Shown: positions 1 through 5,041 of the stretch, piece after piece
How positions within the stretch are numbered: the first letter of the stretch is position 1
Layout: every line of letters starts with the position of its first letter
Assembly: GCA_021442545.1 (NCBI GenBank)
Contig: JABUSX010000075.1
Location: 1 to 5,041 of the forward strand
DNA: 5,041 nucleotides
Direction of reading: 5' to 3'
DNA from: Eubacterium sp.
GTDB taxonomy: Bacteria > Bacillota > Clostridia > Lachnospirales > Lachnospiraceae
Made by a program: the position numbers and the translations under genes
Notes under the pieces: model-generated
Told to the model about the DNA's origin: nothing
What the model saw: the letters and a program-made list of their open reading frames with translations, nothing else
The model's database searches: none

Positions 1-125
1 AATCAGGTGTACGAAGAATCCGGGAAAATGGCTTTCGGAACGGAATCAGGTGTGCGAAGAATCCGGGGAAATGGCTTTCGGAACGGAATCAGGTGTACGA
101 AGAATCCGGAGAAATGTTTTTCCGG
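1..125. repeat. 43-bp tandem direct repeat, about 2.8 copies, truncated by the window edge
   Basis: Copy 1 is 1-43 and copy 2 is 44-86. They differ at two positions: A to G in the GTGTACG/GTGTGCG segment, and A to G in the run after ATCCGGG. Copy 3 begins at 87, matches closely for about 30 bases (to 116), then diverges through about 125. Each copy begins AATCAGGTGT and carries CGAAGAATCCGG. Copies 1 and 2 end in CTTTCGGAACGG. Because base 1 coincides with a repeat start, the array may extend upstream. The unit length is not a multiple of three, so translation would shift frame with each copy, which argues against selection as a peptide repeat. Each unit can form a hairpin between its TCCG and CGGA segments, with AAA pairing TTT inside. 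The role is unknown; it could be a structured leader or intergenic element, or a protein-binding array. Confidence 0.92.
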
Positions 126-126
126 G
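105..126 (+). other. Potential RNA hairpin in the diverged third repeat copy
   Basis: Bases 106-113 (CCGGAGAA) pair with 118-125 (TTTTCCGG) around the loop ATGT. This gives eight pairs including one G-U, with a further T-G wobble at the base. The equivalent segments in copies 1 and 2 fold less well because of a two- or three-G bulge. No T-run follows, so it is not a textbook intrinsic terminator. It could be an mRNA stability or processing element ahead of the radical SAM operon. The function is inferred only from pairing. Confidence 0.4.
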
Positions 127-149
127 AGTGATGTGCAGGAAGCGGACAG

Positions 150-155
150 TATAAA
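150..155 (+). promoter_or_regulatory. Weak candidate -10 box upstream of the epimerase gene
   Basis: TATAAA at 150-155 resembles a -10 element and lies 35 bases before the epimerase start. No convincing -35 sequence is seen 16-18 bases upstream. A second -10-like string, TATGAT, lies at 162-167 but would leave almost no leader before the ribosome binding site. The main promoter of the operon could equally be upstream of the window. Confidence 0.2.
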
Positions 156-184
156 TTCAGATATGATGAAACAGGGATGAATCT

Positions 185-1549
185 ATGGCGGATGATCTGA
201 AAATCTGGCCCCGGCTGAAGCGGCTTATGGAATATATCAGTGCGGATCCGGCTATCCGGGAGGCGGCCGTAAAGGGAGATGAAGAGAGTGTCTTCCGCCT
301 TGTCGGAAAGGATGCTCTTTCTGCTGCGGACCTGAAGGAAGCCATATCCGGCATACTGGCCTATCAGTATCCGAATCAGAGAAAAACGGATATGACGGAA
401 AACAGATTTTTTGATCTGCTGTGCGCTCATGACAGAGAAATCATAAATCGGATTAAAGAACGTTACGACGACTGTACATTCCGGGATCCGGGCATGGATC
501 GTTTCAATCATTCCTTATATGCAAGAACCCGTGTGGAAACGCCCTTGCTGCGATCCCGTCCTTTTATCCGTTATTATCCGGTCATGTTTGAACTGTCAGA
601 GGGCTGTTCCGTCCATTGCTTTTTCTGTGCGCTCGATGCCGGACGATTACAGAAAAACTTTCTCTTTACACCTCAGAACGAGGAGCTTTTCCGCGGGGTG
701 CTGGAAGTGACCCGTGAACTGATCGGAGATATGGCTTCGTCGGCAGCCTGTTACCTTTCCACGGAACCTTTGGATAATCCGGATTACGAAAAATTTCTTC
801 TTCGCTTCAAAGAAATCTTTGGATATTATCCGCAGACGACAACGGCAGCGGCAGAAAGAGATCCGAAGCGGATGCGCGGCTTCATGGAACAGCTTGGAAA
901 AGAGGAAATGGAGCATCACGCCCTTCGGTTTTCTGTTCGGAGCCTGCAGCAGTTCCGTCAGATCATGGATCTGTATACACCGGAGGAACTGGAAGATGTG
1001 GAACTCCTGTTCAACCATATGGAATCGGATACCCGTTTTTCAGATTCAGGAAGGGTACGCATGCTGCCCGATCATGTGAGGGAAAAGCTTTTCCTGATGA
1101 ATTATTCCATCGTCTGTCTGGCAGGGCTATGCGTCAATTTCGCTTCAGGAACGCTTCGCTGGATCGAGCCGGAGGTTCCCTGTGATGAGTATCCTCTGGG
1201 ATACCGTATTCTGGAGGAGACTTCTTTTCAAACGGTGGAGGAATACAGGCAGGAGGCAGAAAGGCTGCTCCGGGCGTATACGGCGCCGGGGCTGGATCAC
1301 GACCGGCCTCTGTTTTTCACAAAAGGCGTTTCACCCGATTTTGAAGGGAATATGGTCATTCTGCAGTCCGCAGGCTCCGTGCTTCGCGTCACCGGAAATC
1401 AAATTTTTCAGGACAGCATCCGGCTGCTCTCTGAAAAAAAACACACCTTCCGGGAACTTTGCGGGGAAATGGGGCTCAGCACGTTCAGCTCCGGTGAACT
1501 GAAGAAAAAACTGACCCCTCTGTATGAAAAAGGCTACATTCGGTGCTGA
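185..1549 (+). CDS. PoyD-like radical SAM RiPP peptide epimerase
   Basis: This 454-residue protein is a cytosolic [4Fe-4S]/SAM enzyme expected to abstract an alpha-hydrogen from residues of a precursor peptide and return it from the other face, giving D-amino acids. The radical SAM motif is C141-X3-C145-X2-C148 in the context ELSEGCSVHCFFCALDAG. Further stretches match what I recall of the PoyD/OspD epimerase family: FTPQNEELFRGVL (161-173), EPLDNPDYEKF (194-204), YYPQTTTA (214-221), the LRFSVRSL and TPEELEDVEL region (247-274), and PLGYRI (337-342). The N-terminal 55 residues (SADPAIREAA and following) resemble the short helical region found at the front of this family. Residues about 408-454 look like a small helical or winged-helix tail. 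C333, just before PLGY, is a candidate for the hydrogen-donor cysteine. The start at 185 is the first ATG after an in-frame TGA at 167-169, with AGGGA at 173-177 seven bases ahead. The cobalamin methyltransferase gene follows after 66 bases, probably in the same operon. The family is called from memory of conserved motifs; the substrate is unknown. Confidence 0.85.
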   Translation: MADDLKIWPRLKRLMEYISADPAIREAAVKGDEESVFRLVGKDALSAADLKEAISGILAYQYPNQRKTDMTENRFFDLLCAHDREIINRIKERYDDCTFRDPGMDRFNHSLYARTRVETPLLRSRPFIRYYPVMFELSEGCSVHCFFCALDAGRLQKNFLFTPQNEELFRGVLEVTRELIGDMASSAACYLSTEPLDNPDYEKFLLRFKEIFGYYPQTTTAAAERDPKRMRGFMEQLGKEEMEHHALRFSVRSLQQFRQIMDLYTPEELEDVELLFNHMESDTRFSDSGRVRMLPDHVREKLFLMNYSIVCLAGLCVNFASGTLRWIEPEVPCDEYPLGYRILEETSFQTVEEYRQEAERLLRAYTAPGLDHDRPLFFTKGVSPDFEGNMVILQSAGSVLRVTGNQIFQDSIRLLSEKKHTFRELCGEMGLSTFSSGELKKKLTPLYEKGYIRC

Positions 1550-1615
1550 TCCGACAAAGGGAAACAGAAGGTGCGGATATGCTGACACGGACCTGACAGG
1601 AAATAAGAAATTGCC

Positions 1616-3535
1616 ATGACAAACTGTATGACTGATGAAAACAGAATAGTAAACAATTATGAAAGCACACAGTGCAGTCTCTGCCTTGTCGATATGCCTT
1701 TCGGCATTACGTGGGTGCCTTCCTTTGGCCTTTCTATCCTGAAGGCGGAAGCGGAAAAGAGCGGCATTTCCACGAAAGTTCTGTACGGAAGTATGCGTTT
1801 TGCGCGTAAACTGGGAGAGGATTTTTCTTTTCTGGATTTTCTGGCCAGAAGGCATCCGATTCTGATCGAAGCCGTATTTGCACCCTGGGCCGGATACCGG
1901 GGACTGCATGATGAGGAAACCCGTTTCTCTCTGATAAAGGAAAATTTACCGGAGATTCGGGATGATATCGAAAAAATGGAGCGTATCTGTATCCGGAACA
2001 GGGAAAAGATCGATGACTTTCTGGATGAACTGGCTGAGGAGATTCTTTCTTTTTCTCCGCGGCTTGTCGGATGTTCTTATACGTTTCAGCAATGCAATGC
2101 GTCCCTTGCCCTTCTGTACCGCATAAAGGAAAAAGCACCTGACGTTATTACCTTCATGGGAGGCGGTGCGCTCAGCCGGAGCTGTGCGCAGACACTTCTT
2201 GAGCAGATGCCTTTTCTGAATTATGCTTTCCTTGGTGATTCCGATTCTTTCTTCGGAGATGCCTGCCGTCTGCTGATGGAAGGAAGAGATCAGGAACTGT
2301 TTGAAAGGTATGAAGGGATCGGAAAAAAGGGAACGGATATTCAGCCTGCGGCTACGCAGGACATGAACAGTGTTGCGCTTCCGGATTACGATGACTTTTT
2401 CGAAGAACTTGAGAGAAATCAGATCAGGTTCGGCCCCGGAAATCACTATCTGCTGATGGAAGCCGGCAGAGGATGCTGGTGGGGCAGATGCCGCTTCTGC
2501 GGACTGCATGTCTGTGAGAATAAGGTACGCTATCGTCACAAGGACAACAAGGTTTTTGCTTCTCAGATCCGGACACTGAACGAAAAATACGGAGTGAACC
2601 GCTTCTTTCTGACGGATACGATCCTGCATCCCAGACTTATTTCAGAAATACCGTCTCTGTTCGAGGGGAGCGGACTGGAATTTGTTGCGGAAGTAAAATC
2701 GAATCTGACCAGGGAACAGCTTTTTATACTGAAAAGAGGAGGGTTCATTCTCCTCCAGCCCGGAATCGAATCCCTTCAGGACGACATACTGGAATTGATG
2801 CAGAAGGGTGCTTCCGCCATGGAACAGATCATTTTTCTGCGGAATATTGCGATCGTCGGAATACAGGCATACTGGAATCTGATGATCGGCCATCCGGGCG
2901 AAAAGAAAGAATGGTATGAGGAAATGGCGGAACGGATCCGAAAGCTGACGCATCTGAAGCCGCCGTATCAGACGACGCTCATGTATCAAAGAGAAAGCGA
3001 GTATACAAAAAAATGCCGGGAGTTTGGCGTATCCTTAAAATCTTCTCCGCTTTATGAAGGGCTTGTTTCTCCGGATACGGAATTTATAGAGGGGATTGCA
3101 GAATACTTTGTTCCGGATCCCCCGATCGATCCGGAAATCCGGCAGATGACCGATAAGGTGTATGAGGAATGGAAGAAGGCTTCAGAACGAAACGCCTCAT
3201 TTGTTTACCGGCAGCTCGGAAAGAATACCATCGCCCTTCTGGACACAAGGTCCTGTGCTTACAGGGAAAGAGATATCCTTCAGGGTCTGGAGGCGGAGCT
3301 TTGTCTTTTCCTGGATCGTGTTTCCGATGAAGAAGGGATCTTCGGAAACTTTGCGGGACGATATGAAAAGAGGGAGATTCAGAATGCTCTGGAAAAACTG
3401 GAGCAGAGATCTATTCTGCTGAGAATTAAAAATGAGTATCTGTTTCTGGCTTTGCCGGAGAAGAATCCGCGTCTCTCGTTCAACAGTCTGCAGATGCAGA
3501 ATTTTAAGGCAAATGCAGGGAAGTATATAAAATAA
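1616..3535 (+). CDS. Cobalamin-binding radical SAM RiPP C-methyltransferase (RiPP maturation radical SAM protein 1 family)
   Basis: A 639-residue protein predicted to use SAM, an [4Fe-4S] cluster and cobalamin to methylate unactivated carbons of a ribosomal peptide, like PoyB/PoyC. Residues about 18-225 form the B12-binding-type N-terminal half, with family landmarks VDMPFGITWVPSFGLSILKA (25-44), GCSYTFQQCNASLAL (152-166), MGGGA (181-185) and FLGDSDSFF (205-213). ALPDYDDFF (254-262) leads into the radical SAM domain. Cluster cysteines are C287, C292 and C295 in RGCWWGRCRFCGL, a C-X4-C-X2-C spacing that is shorter than usual for the family. Also present are EVKSNLTREQL (359-369), QPGIESL (381-387), YWNLMIGHPGE (419-429) and LTHLKPPY (444-451). 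Residues about 545-612 look like the winged-helix tail common in the family. The start is uncertain: AGGA at 1598-1601 lies 14 bases before ATG 1616. Met5 at 1628 is a downstream option, and ATT at 1610 is an in-frame non-ATG option. Conserved sequence begins near residue 20, so this does not affect the domain call. The substrate is probably the same peptide the adjacent epimerase modifies. Confidence 0.85.
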   Translation: MTNCMTDENRIVNNYESTQCSLCLVDMPFGITWVPSFGLSILKAEAEKSGISTKVLYGSMRFARKLGEDFSFLDFLARRHPILIEAVFAPWAGYRGLHDEETRFSLIKENLPEIRDDIEKMERICIRNREKIDDFLDELAEEILSFSPRLVGCSYTFQQCNASLALLYRIKEKAPDVITFMGGGALSRSCAQTLLEQMPFLNYAFLGDSDSFFGDACRLLMEGRDQELFERYEGIGKKGTDIQPAATQDMNSVALPDYDDFFEELERNQIRFGPGNHYLLMEAGRGCWWGRCRFCGLHVCENKVRYRHKDNKVFASQIRTLNEKYGVNRFFLTDTILHPRLISEIPSLFEGSGLEFVAEVKSNLTREQLFILKRGGFILLQPGIESLQDDILELMQKGASAMEQIIFLRNIAIVGIQAYWNLMIGHPGEKKEWYEEMAERIRKLTHLKPPYQTTLMYQRESEYTKKCREFGVSLKSSPLYEGLVSPDTEFIEGIAEYFVPDPPIDPEIRQMTDKVYEEWKKASERNASFVYRQLGKNTIALLDTRSCAYRERDILQGLEAELCLFLDRVSDEEGIFGNFAGRYEKREIQNALEKLEQRSILLRIKNEYLFLALPEKNPRLSFNSLQMQNFKANAGKYIK

Positions 3536-3635
3536 ACAGAGAACAGAAGACAAACCGACGCTGTTCGTTTAAAAATACGGAAGGATCGTAAAAGGAAAAT
3601 ACAGGCTTCTGATACCAGAAACAGGAAGAAAAGAT

Positions 3636-3641
3636 TATAAT
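3636..3641 (+). promoter_or_regulatory. Candidate -10 box for the YusI-like gene
   Basis: TATAAT at 3636-3641 is a perfect consensus -10 in the gap after the RiPP enzyme genes, 89 bases before the next start codon. The hexamer 17 bases upstream (3613-3618, TACCAG) is a poor -35, and there is no extended -10 TG. If used, transcription would begin near 3648 and the leader would contain the overlapping inverted repeats at 3659-3680. This would make the downstream gene independent of the radical SAM operon. Confidence 0.4.
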
Positions 3642-3658
3642 CGGGGAATGCAGAGGCT

Positions 3659-3680
3659 CCGGCAAAGCCGGTCCGGCTTT
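3659..3680. repeat. Overlapping inverted repeats in the leader of the YusI-like gene
   Basis: AAAGCCGG (3664-3671), a central T, and CCGGCTTT (3673-3680) form a perfect 17-base palindrome. In RNA it can fold as a 6-bp stem with a 5-base loop. The first arm can instead pair with CCGGC at 3659-3663 around the loop AAA (3664-3666), so the two hairpins exclude each other. No T-run follows, so an intrinsic terminator is unlikely. The palindrome would suit a dimeric DNA-binding protein, or the pair could be alternative leader structures. Which of these holds is not shown by the sequence. Confidence 0.5.
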
Positions 3681-3724
3681 GACGGAAGATATATCTGTGT
3701 TTCTGAATAAAAAGGAGAGAAAAA

Positions 3725-4081
3725 ATGAGTGTATTATTTATCTGCTATCCCAAATGTTCCACCTGTGTGAAAGCCAGAAAATGGCTGGAGGAGAACGGGG
3801 TGGATTATACGGAGCGAAACATTACCACGGAGAATCCGACAAAGGCTGAGCTGACGGAATGGGTAAAGACCAGCGGTCTTCCTCTGAAACGGTTCTACAA
3901 CACGAGCGGGATGATCTACCGGCAGATGGACCTCAAGAATAAGATCCCGGTCATGAGTGAAGAAGAACAGTATGACCTTCTGTCTTCCAACGGAATGATC
4001 GTGAAACGCCCGCTCCTTATCGGAAAAGATTTCGTGCTGGTCGGTTTCAGGGAAGCCGAGTGGAAAGAGAAGCTGATCTGA
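3725..4081 (+). CDS. ArsC/Spx-family thioredoxin-fold protein, YusI-like
   Basis: This 118-residue cytosolic protein has the ArsC-like thioredoxin fold. The N-terminal beta strand (SVLFICYP) runs into the redox motif C11-S-T-C14, then KARKWLEENGVDYTERNI. The middle PLKRFYNTSGMIYR (53-66) and the tail KRPLLIGKDFVLVGFREAEW (94-113), with R95-P96 after the SSNGM turn, are characteristic of the group. Length and sequence closely resemble Bacillus subtilis YusI as I remember it; that group is of unknown function. It lacks the length of Spx (about 131 residues) and its C-terminal tail, so a role as an RNA-polymerase-binding regulator is less likely. 'Arsenate reductase', an automatic label often given to this family, is not supported, since no other arsenic genes are present. 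The start is well set by AAGGAG at 3712-3717, seven bases before ATG. It is separated by 189 bases from the RiPP genes and by 135 from trmD, with its own possible promoter, so it is probably unrelated to peptide modification. Confidence 0.9.
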   Translation: MSVLFICYPKCSTCVKARKWLEENGVDYTERNITTENPTKAELTEWVKTSGLPLKRFYNTSGMIYRQMDLKNKIPVMSEEEQYDLLSSNGMIVKRPLLIGKDFVLVGFREAEWKEKLI

Positions 4082-4110
4082 GCGGATCATGTATGTTGGG
4101 GCGGTTGTCC

Positions 4111-4130
4111 GGAATCCGTAACCGGATTCC
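4111..4130. repeat. 8-bp perfect inverted repeat between the YusI-like gene and trmD
   Basis: GGAATCCG (4111-4118) and CGGATTCC (4123-4130) are perfect inverted arms around the loop TAAC. The hairpin lies 30 bases after the stop of the YusI-like gene. It is not followed by a T-run, so it is at best a non-canonical terminator or a 3'-end stabilising structure. A second weaker pairing, ATCCGC (4144-4149) with GCGGAT (4160-4165), follows directly. The whole 4082-4216 gap shows no convincing promoter for trmD. Confidence 0.5.
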
Positions 4131-4216
4131 TCAGATGGCCGTCATCCGCTGATCAGGATGCGGATCGTATCTGCGGACGGATCTGACGGAACTTTGATAT
4201 TGAAAGAATCGGACGT

Positions 4217-5020
4217 ATGAAATTTCATGTTGTGACTTTGTTTCCGGATATGATCCGGGATATCGTACATACCAGTATTACAGGCCGTGCCGTGGATAAG
4301 GGGATCCTTACCGTCGACACGGTCAATATTCGTGACTATTCGATCCACGGAACAAAACGGGTGGATGACTATCCTTACGGCGGAGGTGCGGGGATGGTCA
4401 TGGAACCGGAACCGGTTTTTCAGGCCATCTGTGAGGCGAAGGAAAAGGCTGTTCCCGGCACCCGTGTTGTTTATCTGACGCCGCAGGCAAAGGTTCTGAC
4501 ACAGATTCAGGCGGAAGAACTGGCGCGTGAGGAAGAGCTGATCCTGCTCTGCGGGCACTACGAAGGGATCGATGAGCGCGTACTGGAAGAGTGTGTCACC
4601 GATTATGTTTCAATCGGGGATTACGTGCTGACGGGCGGGGAACTGGCCGCGGCAGTTCTGATCGATGCGGTCTCCCGCTTTGTACCGGGTGTTCTTCATA
4701 ATGAAGAGTCCTCCCGTTTTGAATCTCTGCAGGAGAGTCTTCTGGAATATCCGCATTATACCCGACCTGAAGTCTGGCATGACAAAGCCGTACCGGAGGT
4801 GCTCCGCTCCGGAGATCACGAAAAAACAGAATGCTGGAGAAGAGAACAGGCTCTGCAGCGGACCATGGAAAGGCGCCCGGATCTTCTGGACGGAAATTTC
4901 CGCCTGATCACGATCTGGTTCGGACCGGAAAACGGAGAAAAGCGGGCCCGGGATCTTTCTTCGGAACTCAGCCATTTTTCCGAAGTCATGAAGAGGAGCG
5001 GCTTTTATCAGTTTTGTTGA
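4217..5020 (+). CDS. trmD: tRNA (guanine-37-N1)-methyltransferase
   Basis: TrmD transfers a methyl group from SAM to N1 of G37, next to the anticodon, in tRNAs for Leu, Pro and Arg, and so prevents +1 frameshifting. It works as a cytosolic dimer with a trefoil-knot SPOUT fold. Diagnostic motifs: MKFHVVTLFPDM at the N-terminus, YPYGGGAGMVM (52-62), YLTPQ (86-90), LLCGHYEGIDERV (110-122), VSIGDYVLTGGELAA (131-145), LLEYPHYTRPEVW (175-187) and VLRSGDHEKTECWRREQ (195-211). R154 is conserved. Position 169, Asp in E. coli TrmD, is Glu here on an ungapped count from R154. The final 43 residues (225-267, from DGNFRLITIW) do not resemble the usual short TrmD tail, and the 267-residue length is slightly above the usual 240-255. 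The start is fixed by the canonical N-terminus, but the Shine-Dalgarno is poor: only GAAAGAA about 8 bases upstream. rimM and rpsP, its usual neighbours, are not directly upstream. The downstream neighbour falls outside the window. Confidence 0.97.
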   Translation: MKFHVVTLFPDMIRDIVHTSITGRAVDKGILTVDTVNIRDYSIHGTKRVDDYPYGGGAGMVMEPEPVFQAICEAKEKAVPGTRVVYLTPQAKVLTQIQAEELAREEELILLCGHYEGIDERVLEECVTDYVSIGDYVLTGGELAAAVLIDAVSRFVPGVLHNEESSRFESLQESLLEYPHYTRPEVWHDKAVPEVLRSGDHEKTECWRREQALQRTMERRPDLLDGNFRLITIWFGPENGEKRARDLSSELSHFSEVMKRSGFYQFC

Positions 5021-5041
5021 AAATGATTCGGTAAGTTCAGG

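Noticed and set aside
1..125. CRISPR array
   Set aside because: The 43-bp units are contiguous with no unique spacers between them, and no cas genes are present, so this is a simple tandem repeat.
1331..1909. Long minus-strand open frame across the junction of the two radical SAM genes
   Set aside because: It lies antisense to two well-supported genes, has no recognisable motif, and its openness follows from the codon use of the + strand genes.
1946..2629. 227-codon minus-strand open frame inside the methyltransferase gene
   Set aside because: It is fully antisense to a gene with clear family motifs and has no recognisable domain or ribosome binding context.
3541..3570. Possible terminator after the methyltransferase: GAACAG pairing with CTGTTC across a 14-base loop, followed by GTTTAAAAA
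   Set aside because: The stem is only six AT-rich-to-mixed pairs, the loop is large and there are only three Ts after it, so it does not meet the usual pattern of an intrinsic terminator.
3648..3710. 20-codon frame (MQRLRQSRSG...) ending just before the YusI-like ribosome binding site, considered as a leader peptide
   Set aside because: The GGGG before its ATG is too close to act as a ribosome binding site, the ATG coincides with the predicted transcript start, and there is no run of regulatory codons.
3725..4081. Naming the small thioredoxin-fold gene arsC or spx
   Set aside because: The sequence resembles the YusI subgroup of unknown function. It lacks the Spx tail and has no arsenic-resistance neighbours, so neither name is justified.

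Overview
The window looks like a low-to-mid GC Firmicute chromosome, most likely a clostridial or Lachnospiraceae-type anaerobe. The basis is the YusI-like small thioredoxin-fold protein, the TrmD sequence style and the AGGAG-type ribosome binding sites. No taxonomic marker was compared directly, so this placement is an inference. All four clear genes are on the + strand.

Region 1 (1-184) is a non-coding-looking leader dominated by a 43-bp direct repeat: two full copies and a third that degrades. The array touches the window edge and may continue upstream. Each copy can fold into a small hairpin, and the third copy folds best. No stop codon occurs inside the unit in any + frame, and one frame stays open from base 1 to a stop at 178-180, four bases before the first gene.

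Region 2 (185-3535) is the interesting part: two radical SAM genes, 66 bases apart, that together look like the tailoring core of a RiPP (ribosomally made, modified peptide) pathway. The first resembles the PoyD-type peptide epimerases, which convert L to D residues. The second resembles the cobalamin-dependent 'RiPP maturation radical SAM protein 1' family (PoyB/PoyC-like C-methyltransferases). The pairing is that of the polytheonamide/proteusin pathways, where one peptide receives both D-residues and C-methyl groups on unactivated carbons. No recognisable precursor peptide, protease or exporter is inside the window. If the precursor is local, it should lie upstream of base 1. The methyltransferase carries a shortened cluster motif (C-X4-C-X2-C) compared with the C-X7-C-X2-C spacing I recall for its family.

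Region 3 (3536-5041) returns to household genes. A 189-base gap holds a consensus -10 box and a perfect 17-base palindrome. It is followed by a YusI/ArsC-Spx-like protein (3725-4081), a 135-base gap with another clean inverted repeat, and trmD (4217-5020), the tRNA G37 N1-methyltransferase. trmD is not preceded by rimM as it usually is in Firmicutes, and it has Glu where the catalytic Asp169 of the E. coli enzyme sits. The RiPP pair may therefore be an accessory insertion next to core genes, but no integrase, transposase or attachment site is visible in this window.
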